Shown piece by piece: positions 22,236 to 35,229 of a stretch of 64,000 bases of DNA. This DNA comes from Adenophora triphylla var. japonica (lineage: Eukaryota; Streptophyta; Magnoliopsida; Asterales; Campanulaceae). Where the stretch lies: assembly GCA_022495995.1 (NCBI GenBank), contig JAFEMH010004876.1, positions 62,001-126,000 on the forward strand. Direction: 5' to 3'. Every line of letters starts with the position of its first letter. Positions within the stretch are counted from its first letter, which is position 1. Under the pieces are notes generated by a model. It did no database searches and was not told the origin of the DNA. It was given only the letters and a program-made list of their open reading frames with translations. The position numbers and the translations under genes were made by a program.

Positions 22236-24990
22236 TTAGGCATAGTATCTGCGGAGCTTGTCTCCATTCACTGGATGCACGAAGGGATTTCCATCTAAGT
22301 CTGCGAGCTGCATGGCTCCCCCAGAAAAGATTTTCTGAACTGCATAGGGTCCACTCCAGACGGGCTCCCATTTGCAGAATGGATTGGTGTGGGTCGGAGG
22401 CTTCTATTTACGAGGTTGCCTTCTCGAATGTCCCGATGTTTCACTTTCTTGTCAAAGGCCCTGGCCATTCTTGCTTGGTAAGCTCGGGTGTGTTCCATGG
22501 CTTTCAGACGACGTTCATCTAGCAAGGCCAACTCATCGTGGCGACTCTGGAGCCATTCAACTTCGTTGATCTGATTTTCCAACAACAAGCGGAGCGAGGG
22601 AATTTTCAATTCGATAGGAAGTACGGCCTCCATTCCGTAATTGAGGGCAAATGGCGTTTCCCCTGTGGCAGTTCTGACAGATGTCCTGTATCCCCAGAGG
22701 GCAAGGTGGAGCTTGTCTGGCCAATCTCTGTCTCGGACGGCCATCTTTCTGATGATTTTTTCTAGAGTCTTGTTTGCCGCTTCAACAACACCGTTGGTTT
22801 GGGGCCGATAAGGGGATGACTTGTGACGAGTTATTTTGAATTCTGTCAACAATCTGTCGCATTCTCCCTCGAAATGAGAACCATTGTCGGAAATCACCTC
22901 AGTAGGCAATCCGTATCTACACATGATGTTTTCTTTGATAAAGAGGGCTACCTTCTTGGAATTGAGGACTTTGTAAGACTTGGCCTCAACCCATTTGGTG
23001 AAATAGTCTATGGCTACCAGGACGAACTCGTGACCGTTGCTTCCTGGTGGTGTAACTTTGCCGATGACATCGATTCCCTAGGTAACAAAAGGTTAAGGGG
23101 TTGTCATGCAATAGAGGTCGTGCGGTGGCAAATGGTTGAGATTTGAATAGCGCTGACATTTGTCGCAGCTTCTCACGAACAAGATGCAATCCGTTTCCAT
23201 AGAGATCCAAAAATAGCCCATTCTTAGGGTGACCTGCATTAAGGCTCGAGCATTCATGTGGGGGCCACAAGTACCGCCATGTACTTCGTTCATTAGCTCG
23301 ACATCCCTTTGTTTGCTGATGCAGCGTAAGAGGGGACCTCGGTAGTGCCTTTTGTACAGCGTATCTCCCAGAAGGACGTAGTGGGAAGCCAGGCGTTTCA
23401 GAGCCATCATACCTTTTGCCTTGATCCCTTCTTTGTATTCCCCGTCTTCATTTTTGAAGGAGGCTTCACCGCTTTTTAAGTATTGGTAGATTTGAGCATA
23501 CCACGGGTCATCTACTGGTTCCCTCTCTGCTTCAATCTCAAAGCAGTAGGATGGGTTTTCTCTTCTCCCAACCCTGAAGGGTTTGACTGATTTTCCTTCG
23601 GGTATTTCGATAAGAGAGGCTAGTGTTGATAGGGCATCTGCGAACCTGTTGCGGTCTCTGGGCAGGTAGTGGAAGCTGACCTCCTTGAACTGGGCTGCGA
23701 GGTCTTCCATATAGGCGTGATACTTTTTCATACCCGGATCAATTATTTTCCGCTTGTTGGACACTTGGTTGACGATGAGAGCAGAGTCACCGTATACTTC
23801 CAACTCCTTGATGTTCCTATCCAAGACTGCCTCCAATCCAGCTATGCAGGCTTCATACTCGGCAGCATTGTTAGTGACCTCGAAGTTGATCTTTATGGCT
23901 ATGGGAGTATGTTCATCAGTGGGGTCGACCAGGAGCATTCCTATCCCATTCCCTCGTTTGTTAGCTGCCCCGTCAAAAAAGAGTTGCCAGCGATTTTCTC
24001 CTTCTAGAGCGAAAATTCCTTCATCAGGGAATTGAGGTTCAGATCCTTGGCATTCATCACTTGGAAAGTCAGCCAGTTGGTCTGCCATCACCCGCCCTTT
24101 CACGGACTTTCTCATCACATAAGTGATATCGTACTCAGCTAGAAAGAATGACCACTTTGCCAATCTCATAGAGAGGGAGGGCTTGTCGAACAGGTATTTG
24201 ATTGGATCCAATTTTGAGACCAAATGCACTGAGTGAGGCTGCATATAGTGCTTCAACTTTCCCACTACCCATACCAGACCTGCGCAGGTCTTCTCGCAAA
24301 CTGAGTAGTTGAGTTCACTGCCTTGTAGCTTTCTGCTCACAAAATAGATGGCGCTTTCAACCTTGGAGTCTTTCTTCTTCTGTGCCAGCATAGCCCCAAT
24401 TGCGGTGTCTGTGACAGTCAGGTATAGCAGTAGTGGCTTTTGCCGATGTGGGGGACAAAGGATTGGAGGGTTCACAAGGTATGCCTTGACCTTTTCAAAA
24501 GCAAATTGGCATTCTGGGTTCCATTCAATGGATTTGCTCTTCTTCATCAGCTTAAAGATAGGCTCGCAGATGGAGGTCAGTTGATTCACGAAACGGCTTA
24601 TGTACTGTAGCCTTCCCATGAAAGATTTAACTTCTGTTAGCGTTCGAGGTGGTTTCATCTCAACTATGGCTTTGATCTTCTGCGAGTCCACTTCGATTCC
24701 CCGTTCAGTTACCATGTACCCCAACACTTTACCTCGTTTGACACCAAAGGAGCATTTAGCTGGGTTCAGCCTCATGGAATGTTCTCTGAGACGGTCGAAG
24801 AATTTTCTCAAATCGATGAAGTGCTGGCCATCGAATCCTTTGGAGTGGACTATCATGTCATCCACGTAGACCTCTATTTCTTTATGAATCATGTCGTGGA
24901 ACAGGGCGGTGGCAGCCCTCTAATAGGTAGCCCCAATGTTCTTCAGACCAAACGGCATGACTGTATAGCAATATGTTCCCAGGGGGTAGT
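22236..24990 (-). pseudogene. Element B RT C-terminal part, RNase H and integrase
   Basis: The minus-strand frame carries RT motif YVDDMIVHSKG, then a tether domain, then an archaeal-type RNase H (LFFDGAANKRG, NNAAEYEA, ADALSTLASL) typical of Tat elements. Integrase follows with the HHCC domain (GPHMNARAL, CDKCQRY), GIDVIGK, SDNGSHF and ANKTLEKIIRKM. The end is ADLDGNPFVHPVNG before a TAA at 22236-22238. Defects are a one-base frameshift in RT near 24983, a TAG within ATYQRAA near 24920, two Trp-to-stop changes near 23080-23095 and a frameshift near 22385. It is continuous with the segment to the right. Confidence 0.9.
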
Positions 24991-27900
24991 GAAAGCTATC
25001 TTAGCCTGGTCCTCTTCGGCCATTTTGATCTGGTTGTAGCCGGCAAAACCGTCAACGAAAGACTTGACCTCGTAATTGGCTGTGGTATCTACCAGCATGT
25101 CAATGTTGGGCAGGGGGAAGTCATCCTTTGGGCTGGCTTTGTTGAGATCTCTGAAATCTACACAGCATCGGACTTTTCCGTTAGCCTTGGTGACTGTTAC
25201 GATGTTGGAGAGCCAAGTGGGGTACTCGATGACCCGGATGAATCCTGCCTTGAGCATCTTCTCAATTTCTTCCTTTACTTGTAATGACCACTCAGGTTTG
25301 ATCTTTCTCAGCTTTTGTTTGACTGGCTTGACTTCTGGTTCTAACGGTATCCGGTGCTCCACTATGGAGGGATCGAGGCCGGGCATATCCTTGTAAGACC
25401 ATGCAAACACGTCCACAAATTCCTTGAGTAGTTCCGTCATAGTTGCTTGTTCGGGCCCGTCGAAGAAACTGTCAATCTGCGTCTCTTTAGGCTCTTCTGC
25501 AGTTCCCAGATTCACACGAGTCAAAACCTCCTCGGCAGCTTGGGCTCGGTTTTTATCTTTCTCAACAACCTGCTTAAAGATTTCTCTAATGTATTGTTCA
25601 TTTAATGTGTCTGCATCTTTATCTAGTGAATCATTATTAACCGTTTTTAGGTTGTTAGTTAATTTATCATTAGTTAAAGTGGCGATCATGGGATACTCGG
25701 AAAGGTAGATCATTTCATTTAGAGTAAAAGGAAGTACAACATTGGCTACAATTTCATAGTCTTCTGGCGTGAGGCCATCAGACGACTCTAGGGACTCGAA
25801 TTCGACGACAAGAGACTCAGAGGACTTGAAATAGGTGGACACAAGGGGATGGGGGACCAATCCAAGCTTTGTGACCATTTCTTCTTTGCTCGCGGACGGA
25901 TCGGAGAGAGTTTCCCAATTCTTCAAGGGCATGGTAGACTGCATGACCATGGCTCGGGGATCTAGTGGCTTCTCTCCTCCTCCTTCAATTACTGCGATCA
26001 TTTCTTTCACTGAGGCCCAGTCGATCAGGTCTGGAATGTGCACTTCTTCCCCAAACATCTGCTGCATGACAGGACCATCCCATTCATCTAAGGAGAATTC
26101 TGAAGTCTTGGCCTTTGGCATGACAATTTCAAACTCAGCTATTGTGTCCTCCTTGACAGTCGGAATGAATTCGTTGAGCTTCTCAAACTGCTTTACCAGC
26201 TCTGGTACCCCTTTAAAAGTGTACTTGCTCTTCGTGGTGGTAGTAGCCCCAGGTATCTTGGGTAGATCGAGGAACATTGTTCGGATGGGGTTGGCTCCGG
26301 TTCCCCTGAACATACTGAGGTTCTCCTGTAGCTTCAGCCAGCCTTCTGTAGGAGTGGGTTCCCTGACGGCGGAATTGTCCAGCTGTGGAGCGCCCTGTAT
26401 GAAGTAGTCAGTCATGTCAAGACTGAAAGGGGGGGATTTAGGGCCGTTGAAAGGGACCTTTCTTGCAGCAGCTTCCTTTCTTTTTCGAGCAATTTCTTTC
26501 TCTTTTGCAATCCCCTCTGAAGTTGGCTCATATTCCAGGCCATGGCGAGTTTTCTGTTCCTTCACCTCAATGACCTTGTGAGTCCCTTGTAGGCATTTCC
26601 CGAGACCCAGACCAGGTAGGTAATTCATCTTTCTCATCATCCTCATAACAGGAGGGATCTTGTCCCGGGTGATAGTCCGATCCACATTGCAAACTTGGAC
26701 TTTAGGAGACTCGACTGTGAAGCCAGTCAGCATGAAACCGTCCTCATCATGTTTGATCTCCAGGATGGGTATTCCACCCGTGTCGGTGCCTTCCAAAGTG
26801 ACTAGGTCTCCATAAATGGTTGTTAGATCCCCAACTGAAACGAACTTTACACACTGATGAAGGCTCGACGCGACCCCGTTAACTTGGTGCAGCCAAGGTC
26901 TTCCCAACAGAGTATTAAAGGTGATTGGGATATCAATGACTTGGAATTCTACGGGTATCATTTTCTTGCCGAACCACAGGTTTAAAGTAGCAGCCCCAAG
27001 TACTGTACGAGACGTTGAGTCATAGGCCTTGACTGTGAGGGAGGAAGACTTCAGATCTGTGGGCTTGATGCCGAGCAGGCTCATGATCTTTGATGGGAGG
27101 ATGTTCATTCCGGACCCATTGTCAACTAAGACCCAAGGGAGATGCCATTCAACTAGCTGGACCGTGATGAAGAGAGGCTCGCTATGACCGGCTCCGAACT
27201 GGGGGAGATATAGGTCCGTGAAGGTGACTATGTTTCCGTAGTGGATGTTCCCAATTAATTGCACCACGTCGTCAGGGGTAGCATCAATAGGGACCAGTGT
27301 GCGGGCCAGACTTTCCTCCAATTTCAACTTGTGGGGATAAGAAGAAGTAAGCAAGGACCATAGAGAGATGTTGGCTTGAGTTTGTTTCAACTGAGTGAGC
27401 GCAGGATCCTCTTTATTGGGGTCAAGAGTTTCAGCTGTCTTGGAATAGGGGTTACGATTCTCCCTGGGTGCTTGATCCGCTGACTTCTTATCTATCTTGG
27501 GATTACCCTGATGGATCTGCCCGGAACTAGTCAACATGTTCACTTCTCCCTCTGGCTTATCTGTCACCACTTTACAGGACTCTTTTAATGCTGCTAGGAT
27601 CAACGGAGGAGCTTGCTTAGCAACTGGCCACCAATTCTGACTAATTTTGTTGCAAGTCTCCCGGAGCTTAGCAATGGTGAGGGGCTGAGCTTGGGGATAT
27701 TGGGTATTACTGGCTTCTGACTGGGCAGCCTTCCGAATTGTTTCCCAAGTTACGGGTTTCTGAGCTTGAGATTGCGTCGTTGTTCCTTGGATGGCCCACA
27801 GAGCTAGGGCGTCTTCCGATTCATCTTGATCAGGGTCTGCATTGTCCCATGCCTGCTTGAGCTTGCCCACGGTTAGCATACAGCAGGAACTATTGCCTCC

Positions 27901-28097
27901 CGGGCTTGGTGGCTTTCCTCTTTCGTTTTCGGCTTTATGTAGCAGTCCCGGCTCCCTTTTATAATACTCAGCGCTAGAGATAATTATGGCATTCTGTACG
28001 GGAGGTAAATCAGGTATCATACCAGGTGCTGCGGGAGGAAGATACAAAGGAGGTTCAGACTTTGGGGGTGGAAGAAAAGGGGTAGGTGTTTGGGCTC
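24943..28097 (-). pseudogene. Element B protease, G-patch and RT N-terminal part
   Basis: The frame is open for over 1030 codons on the minus strand, from just after a TGA at about 28097. The earliest residues are Pro-rich (LPPAAPG) and belong to the gag-protease linker. There is no gag upstream, so the initiating ATG is missing. VLVDNGSGMNIL at about residues 306-317 is the protease active site. LGRPWLHQ follows at about 381. A G-patch (MRKMNYLPGLGLGKCLQG) lies at about 471-488. RT begins at about 925, with VRCCVDFRDLNKASPKDDFPLP and the GYNQIKM motif. The frame breaks near 24983. G-patch between protease and RT is common in Tat elements and may bind RNA. Confidence 0.9.
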
Positions 28098-29330
28098 AGG
28101 GCTCATGCAACATGCGGTTATTTGTTTCCATTTACTTAAAACGTGTTTTATTAAAACCTAAGTGGTTGGAAAATATTGCTCTTTTTTTTAACTACTCTAA
28201 GTCCTGGATCAGTGGGACCCATCACTACGTCTGCGGACCCTCAACTTGTAACCCCGAACAAGGGCTCTGTAGGGCAAGCGGGTCCCACCTACCGAAAAGG
28301 AAAACGAACCTAAGGTCTGGCGGATCATGAAGTCTTAACGCGCACTCGATGTAAATTACCGGCAAGGCCAGCGTCGAGGGTCAAGATCAAGTCAAAGTAC
28401 CTGACGGAAAACCGGCATGACTCCGACTTATAATAGTCCGCAAGGGATCTTGACTCATCGTTGGTTAAGCAGTTATTAGATATGGACTGAGCATTAATCC
28501 TTGATGACTCGGTGTCATACCGGGAGCCAGTGTATGAGCCGTGCGGATCGAAGTCAAAGTCCGAGCCCTAGTCAAGATCGGGTCAAAGTTCATGACGGAA
28601 AATCGGCATGACTTCGACTGAGTTAGGTCCGCAGGGGATCCTGACTTGGCGCGTTGACTAGGGTTTGACCTGTGCGGGGTATACACTGACCTGGTCTGAC
28701 ACGGACCGGACCAAAAACCAACCGAGTCTCGGAAAAAGTGTGTCACGGACAAGTGCAGGGTCGACACGAGGGTAAACCAATGGCTGTTTGGGTCATCCCT
28801 GCTCGCACCGAGAGGCGTAGTAAGGCCTCCCAGGCTGCTACTGAGATTTCTCGGGTTAAGGACGTAGTGTGCAGTGTAAGGTCTACGTGCGCGTAGTGTG
28901 CAGCAGTCTATCTTCCCTTTTGAGTAAAAACAGAAATTTTCAAATGTATCTTAAAGGCATGATGCATGCAGAAAAGATTTTTTATTTATTTGAAAACATG
29001 TAAGCACATAAGCACATAAAATTTTAAACAGTTAAAAGAATCGATCCGACAGTCAAAATTTGACTTTTCCAGGATGGTTAAAACGACAACAATGCATAAC
29101 GGGAAAATACATACACACACAAAACAAAAGTCTCAAGTGTTGGGACGGAAGTTTGACCCACAAAAGCTTCTTTTTTTTTTATGAAATGACACCGGTACGT
29201 GGCATTGTTATACCATATTTTATCCCCGACTCCAATAAGGAGGCGTTAACAAGAAATTTAATGGTTTCCCGCCTATATACTCAGTATCATTTTTTATTAT
29301 TTTCTTTTAAAAAAAAAACGTATTTATTTT
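28098..29330 (-). other. Element B leader; no gag
   Basis: No Gag motif (FDGSGDP-like capsid, zinc knuckle) is found in either strand. The stretch 28330-28760 resembles the leader of element A at 640-1060, with two repeats of a GTCAAGATC... to ...GACGGAAAACCGGCATGACT block (28380-28450, 28575-28640). Gag therefore appears deleted between leader and protease. Confidence 0.6.
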
Positions 29331-29347
29331 CCCCAGTGGAGTCGCCA
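29331..29347 (-). other. Primer binding site (tRNA-Arg), element B
   Basis: The minus strand reads TGGCGACTCCACTGGGG, one base from the LTR end. It fits the recalled tRNA-Arg 3' end at all 17 positions. Confidence 0.85.
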
Positions 29348-29348
29348 C

Positions 29349-30876
29349 TGTGATGATGTGTATCTGATTTTTGGCCGCCCGACAAAACTTTTGTTTGTTT
29401 TTGGAAGTTTTGAAAAATCTTTATCGGACTTTGAAAAATCATTTCGGAGTCGCCACGCCGTTTTTAGTTTAAGGGCCAAAACTTTGAAAAATACCCAATA
29501 TTAGAGAAAGTGAGTTCGGAGGTCACGTTACACTCCGGGAAGAACGTTGGTGTTCACCCGGAATGCCTCGTACGACAAGTCTTCCTCACTTGAAACCTTT
29601 TGTGTGTGTGTGTGTGTATTTGAAAGGACTTTTCTAAAAATAACTGAATTTTGGGGACTGAACTGAAAAAAACAGTTTAAAAGCAGTGATTAAACTGAAA
29701 AAATAACAGAAAATTGAGGGACTGTTTGCAGATGACAATGTCATCTGCGTGGACAAGACTGCAGTGCAATCTCATCCGCGCGGATAGCCCTGCAGTGTCA
29801 ATATTTTTACAGTTTTCAGTTTAGTCACTGTAATTTCCAGAAAGTTAACTGGATTTGCAAGACTTAACTGGAATTGTAACTGGAAAGACAGAAAGTAAAG
29901 GGGGATTTGGATTTTGGCATCCATGCTTGTCCTCTCTTTCCCTAGACTTTGATTAGTGGTCATAAGTGATGAATCCACTTAATCAAGTCATCCTGGGGGC
30001 ATGTCAGGACTTTGTGAGCATTTCATTTGCTAGGGGAAAAGGAGAATTTGACATGAAAGTAAATTTGAACAAGGAATAGGTCAAGATGTATCAACTTTAG
30101 AGGAAGATTTCTAAGGTGGTCATAAGATGACCATCCTTGAGATCTATACTCAAGTATATCTCCTACATCTTGTGTGACCTATTTTGTAAGTCTAGATGAT
30201 GTTCATCCAAGGAAAGTGTTCCAAGGTGAGCATCTTAGACTAGGGAGGGGGATTTGCAAGGAAATAAATGATGTGAACCATTTGAAATGATCATCTATGG
30301 AGATTGACTCCAAGATGACCACATTTAGGTCAAGAAAGCAAGTAAAGAATAGAAAATGTAAAGAGGCATGAAATTAGCAAATATGGACCATTTGAAGTGG
30401 TCATCCATGAAGATTAACTCCAAGGTGACCATCTTCTAGGTCAAGCAAGCAAGTACCAAATAATGTAAAAAGGGGAGAGGGGAATAACATGAAAGTATTT
30501 AAAATGTGGATTCCATTAGAAGATCATCCATGGAAAAGGATTCCATGGAGATCCTCTTGGATCCTTGGGACAAGAGGGAAATGGGATGAGCAAGTAAGTA
30601 AGTAAACAAGGCTACATCATTTGTATATGAAATACATGGATGGATAAAGGAGATTTAAGTAAGGGAGGTGAAGGTTTACCAATTGTTTCTTGGTTTATTG
30701 TTTAGGATTTGAGAGATTTCAAGGCTTGAGAGTAGTTTGAGATGAATTTGAGGTTGGATTTGGTGTTGAATTTTGAATTTTGAAGGTGTAAATGGCTATT
30801 TGGAAGTGGATTTTGACAGCATAACAGTAGGTTTTCGTATTTTTTGGGTGTTTTCTCCCTTGTTAAACTGAGTACA
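29349..30876 (-). repeat. Element B 5' LTR
   Basis: In the minus sense it begins TGTACTCAGTTTAACAAGGG and ends CATCATCACA, about 1528 bp, with canonical TG...CA ends. AGCAC (30877-30881) would be the target duplication; the partner copy is not in the window. It contains three ~85-100-bp repeats around ATCATCCATGRAGATT and CAAGATGACCA (30110-30560) and a GT microsatellite near 29603. The second LTR is absent, so divergence cannot be measured. Confidence 0.8.
29743..29785 (-). promoter_or_regulatory. Paired palindromes in element B LTR
   Basis: ATCTGCGTGGAC (29743-29754) and the perfect ATCCGCGCGGAT (29774-29785) are 31 bp apart, each preceded by a CA- or CT-containing AATC/AATG block. The pair has the same spacing as the pair upstream of DUF7745 (20115, 20147). 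Confidence 0.65.
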
Positions 30877-30927
30877 AGCACGGTCTACTCTCAAGTTCAC
30901 AACATGCTAAAAGACAGCTTAATACAT

Positions 30928-32495
30928 TTAACAAATAATGTGTCTGAAATGCAATGAATGGATACTTAGGAGGTCATTCCGCCCCACCCGCGCTTGTCCC
31001 TCGCCATTCTTCCCTTTCTTCTCTCGTCCCCGGCGAGTCTTCTTTCGCTCCACGCGAGCCAACTCTGTCTCTCTCATTCCGAGATTAGGGGTCCTCCCCG
31101 TAGATTCAAACAATCCAGCAGCTCGCAGAGCTTCATTCGCCCGTGTCTTGGCCCGGATCTCCTCCCTGCGAGTTTGCAAAAGGGGACCTCTCTCCGTCAT
31201 TCGGTCAGCTCTAGTCTCGTAGTCAAATAAAGTGTCTCCCGTCACATTCTGAGGGTTAGACCAGGCTTCGGCACTTCTAAGGCTATAGCTAAGACGGCAA
31301 CCCTGCCCTAGAATCGCTTCACGCCTGCTTCCCAAAACCATTTGGGACTGCCCGACATGCTGCTCTTACCAATCCAGGTACTCGGTGGTCAACGCAACAC
31401 TCTCCCGACGTCGAAGGAGCACCACAGGAGGGAAAGCGAAATACTTCCATACCCTCAGAAAATACAGAAGAGCATCTGAAGCTGCCATGCAAAGAGAAGC
31501 TACCTCCACAGTGGCGATGTCATCCCAGCCCAGCAAAGGCTCCTGCCTCATCCTGAACTGTCGGGAAACGAGCGACGGAATATAGAAGGAGGACCAAGAC
31601 AAACCTGGAACTCTGACAACATAGGAACCTTCCTGAAAGGCCCTCCTAGTCTCAATCCCCCAGTGAGGGACCCACCAACGGATCTGATGCGTACCAAGCT
31701 GTGCCATCCATCTCTCCCAGGCGGACTGATCCATATCCAATACAAGAGGCCGCCGAGCAAACGTCCACGGGCTAAAAGACGTCGGAGACTCGGGCATGGC
31801 TTGAAGCCTCTCTCGCAACCACAAGGTGAGCATAACGGGGCTTCCCCCTCTCATGAACCTATCCCCAGTCGCCAGGCGATCAATGCCATGAAGGGTTTCC
31901 CCCAGCACCAGTGGAGCAATATCCTCCCCGGCTCGGCAGTGCCCTACTACATCCAACAAAGCGTCGTCAGATACCCCAAGGGAGCTGACCATGAAAAGCG
32001 TCGCTTTCACGCACAAAGCAAATGCATCCCATGAGACGTCACTCTCATCATCACTCATAAACCGCTCCGGAAGCGCAAAAATGTCAATATGACCAGAATC
32101 AAAAGTCATACCTTGCACTTCTTCCAACGAAGTCCGAAGAAAGCATGCGAGCTTCACGCTTACGGCTGCATCGCCAATCAAAGGAAGCGAGATGGCCTCC
32201 ATCTCCAGTACTCCAATCAAAGCCCGAAAATACTTAAAGGTGGGCGTGACCTCATTGTAGGAGAAGCTATACACGTGCCTCCTAACATCCCAGAACTTCG
32301 CAGCAGCCCGCAACAATTCCCAATCAGGAACTAACTCCTTAAGGGACCAAACCGAGCAGAGTCGAAATCTCACCTCGAAAGCCTGCTTATTGTGCCTCAT
32401 ATGGTGCCTCTCCACATTTTGAACCGCTCAAGGAAGAATGCTCGCCTCTCCTTCGAAAGCCTCAGCAAAACTCTTGGAACAAACGAAGAATCCAT
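30928..32495 (-). pseudogene. Element C DUF7745-type gene, near complete
   Basis: ATG at 32495 (MDSSFVPRVLLRLSKE). A one-base frame change near 32405 joins to a frame that is then open down to 31366, stopped once (TAA after EYLDW) and open again to 30928. Motifs are LWSLKELVPDW-like (VWSLKELVPDWELL), HVYSFSYNEVTPTFKYF, GIDRLATGDRFMRGGSP, WERWMAQLGTHQIRWW and RVWKYFAFPPVVLLRRRES. The tail is rich in Arg, Lys and Glu and could be a nuclear or nucleic acid-binding segment; that is inference. About 520 codons. The gene is convergent with the lost pol and its promoter has two palindromes. The function is unknown. Confidence 0.8.
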
Positions 32496-32612
32496 GGAAA
32501 AAATGGAGGTTTCTAGAGAAAATGGGGAAGAAGATTCGAAGGGATTGCAAATGGGAAATGGGAGAAAACCAAACTTTCTGTAACTCTTATTTCCTTCCCA
32601 AAAGCAAGACAA

Positions 32613-32655
32613 GTCCGCACGGACCACTTTGCATGCTGGATGTGTCCGTGCGGAC
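32613..32655 (-). promoter_or_regulatory. Paired palindromes upstream of DUF7745, element C
   Basis: GTCCGCACGGAC (32613-32624) and GTCCGTGCGGAC (32644-32655) are 31 bp apart. Both are followed by CACTTTGCA on the plus strand. The first is 118 bp from the start codon. Confidence 0.7.
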
Positions 32656-33738
32656 CACTTTGCAGCCTAGCCCCACATTTTCAGCAAACTGCAAAACAGC
32701 TACTGCTCTCGGCAGGACCTTACCCCCAACTGCTCAAAAGTCTGGCCAAAGCCATTTCCGGTCACCATACACTAACCACAAATGCATTCCCAGCTCATGC
32801 GACATGCACAAAATAAAAATAAGCTAGCAACAATTCTTAGGTCAATCCCGGGAATCACAAATACGTCATTACGTCTTAAAATAAAATACTTTGTTGTGCA
32901 AAATACAAGTGTATTATTACAAATACCAGATGTCTGTTGCTCTACAAATACAAAAAAATAACAACGGAAAGAGGGATGCAAGGACGAACCCTCACCCTGT
33001 GCGCCTGACGGAGGAAAGATTTGATAAAGGGTCTGCGGCCTCTGGGCCCCCAAAGACGTCCCCACATCAAAACTCTGTCGTTCCCGAACCGGCACCTCAG
33101 GCTGTGGCCCTGGCTCAACCCTCAAAGAAGGAGTATCCACAGACCTCCTCGAAGGCATTGGCTCGAACGCCGTCGCGCTCCGCGAAGACCTACAAGACAT
33201 CTTCCCCAAGAGCTTCTTCGTGAAAGACCTCAACCCCATGTACCGACGGGTCAGCGTGTCAAAGGATCGTCCAGAGACCTGCGCAAGCAAACAACCAAAG
33301 AAACGCTCAGCAAAAGAGATACAATCATACTCGATAAAAGAGAAAAATACAGAAAAGATGCCAAGATGGAAAAGAGTAAGCACGCTCACCGGAGCATTCG
33401 AGTCAACCCGATAAGTAGTAGGACCATGCTCAAGGACGGTCACGGTCACCCTCCTCCTCGAAGAGTCCCCGCGAACATACATGAAGTCCGGCCCAGGCAC
33501 CGGAACATCTGGAGGACGTGGCGGGCTATCCTGCCTCTCCCGCACCAACACTTGTGGCGTCCTCAGCTTCCGCCTGACAAAGGCCGCATACTCCTCTCCA
33601 TCCAGGATGAACTCCTCGGTGCTCACGCTATCTCGGTACCTCTCGTACTCCAGCACGTCCATGTCGAGAGGACTTATCATACCGAGGGGCGGATCCCTCG
33701 AAGCCATAGGGGGCACACCTGCGCCATGCTGCCAGAAG

Positions 33739-34063
33739 TAGGGATGGACAAACCGGACCGAAACCGGACCGGAAAAGCTCGGAACCGCCATGAACCGTCA
33801 CGAAAACCGGAACCGGGGTAACCGAAACCGGTTTGGAGCCGGGCCGATTAAGGGTCACCAAAATGGTGAACCGGACCGGAAAAAGCCCAGAACCGGATGA
33901 AAATTCATTGTTTTTCAATAGAACCAGACCGGAACCGGACCGAAAAAAGCCCGGAATCGAACAAACCGAGGATAAAACCGGAACCGTGAGCAATCCGGGC
34001 AGATTAAGGGTCATACATTTTCCGAACCGGAACCGGGCCTGGAACCGGTTTTCGTCATCCCTA
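33739..34063. mobile_element. Non-autonomous hAT-type element (MITE) inside PMD exon 3
   Basis: It is flanked by the 8-bp direct repeat GCCAGAAG (33731-33738 and 34064-34071). The ends are TAGGGATGGAC and, inverted, TAGGGATGACG. The inside is built of ACCGGAACCGG-like units. The 8-bp TSD and TAGGG ends fit hAT. It has no coding capacity. Confidence 0.85.
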
Positions 34064-35229
34064 GCCAGAAGACCCTCTCCCCTAGATACATGACGTCGCA
34101 AGTAAGGCCTTGCAACATCTTCCTCTGCCGTGTCACCCCGGGGGCACCCTCGAAATCCAAGGGTACAACTTAAACCCCTCCGGACTATCCCTCTCTAGGT
34201 ACTCCTGCACATCCTTATATGTGACAGTGACCTTTCCCCTGGTCGTCCTCCTCTTCCTCAAAGGGCGGGCCCAGCACAGCATGGTAAGATAGCCCACCAT
34301 GGCCTCATCTTCCCAGTCCCACGGCTGGCACCGGAAGATCTCATAGCACCACGCCTGCAACAAAAAGCAGAGTGCTTAGAACAAGAAAAAGAAAAAGAAA
34401 AAGACGGAGAAATGACAAAATGCTAAACTACAACAGCAATAAACTCATACCTCCAGTGCAAAGTCAAAACACCCCAGGGAGTTCGACGTACCCCGGCTGA
34501 ATCGATCCATGGCAAAATAGAGCTCAGCCAAGCCCGCCTCGCCCCAAGCAATCTCACCAACCCTCTCCAAGTCCACTAACTCTCCAGCAGAGGGAAAAGA
34601 GCGGAAGAGGCATGATTCGAGAACAAAGTCTCGGAGAGGGAAAATCACAGAAAAGAGTGCGCCAGCTGCTCCGCCGTCACTACTCCAGTGCCCCGGCGGT
34701 AAGCCCCGATGTTGGCCGTGATCTGCGCCTCCACATCGTGGTACACCATGCCCAAGCCCTTACGGGGATAGGGCGCAAACCCAAGCAGCTCAGCCAGCAC
34801 CCCATCGGACATCCTGTCCCGCCACTTCACCGACTCCCCCTTAAAGGAAAGCCCGTTGATCGCCGCAAAATTGGTAGAAGTCACCGTCACCTCTCCCGAG
34901 CTAAAGTGGAAGGTATGCGTGGCGTCCCACTGGTACTCATACAGAGCCAAGAAGATGCCCTTGTTCTTCTGCGTCTCCGCTATCCCGACAAGGTTCTCCA
35001 CGAACACGTTCAGCCCAGTAGCGATCACTAGCCTCCGAGGACTAGGCCTCCCATCTCGGGAAATATCGGGCAGGCTCCGCCACAACTCAACCACGGCCTC
35101 AAGGGACCCCCGTGACTTCATCTTCTTCGCCTTCCCAGACGAAGGCACCTCATCATGCAGGTAAACACAACAAAGGTACGTGAATAACAGTACTTAAGCA
35201 AATATACAAAAATATATATATATATACAA

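Larger units (their letters stand above)
15886..30876 (-). mobile_element. Element B: Ty3/Gypsy Tat-type element, reverse orientation, left end missing
   Basis: Read on the minus strand: 5' LTR (30876-29349), tRNA-Arg primer site, leader, protease, G-patch, RT, RNase H and integrase, then on the opposite (plus) strand DUF7745 and PMD, then ~71-bp tandem repeats. No 3' LTR follows; the repeats abut the end of element A's LTR at 15885. B lies within element C, since sequence homologous to A's 7240-7300 resumes at 30877. No gag region is visible. A probably inserted into B's repeat region, so that the rest of B lies upstream of this window. Confidence 0.85.

Noticed and set aside
22236..28097. 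Could the RT-containing polyprotein be from an endogenous pararetrovirus
   Set aside because: Integrase, LTRs, a tRNA-Arg primer site and archaeal-type RNase H identify an LTR retrotransposon; no movement protein is present.
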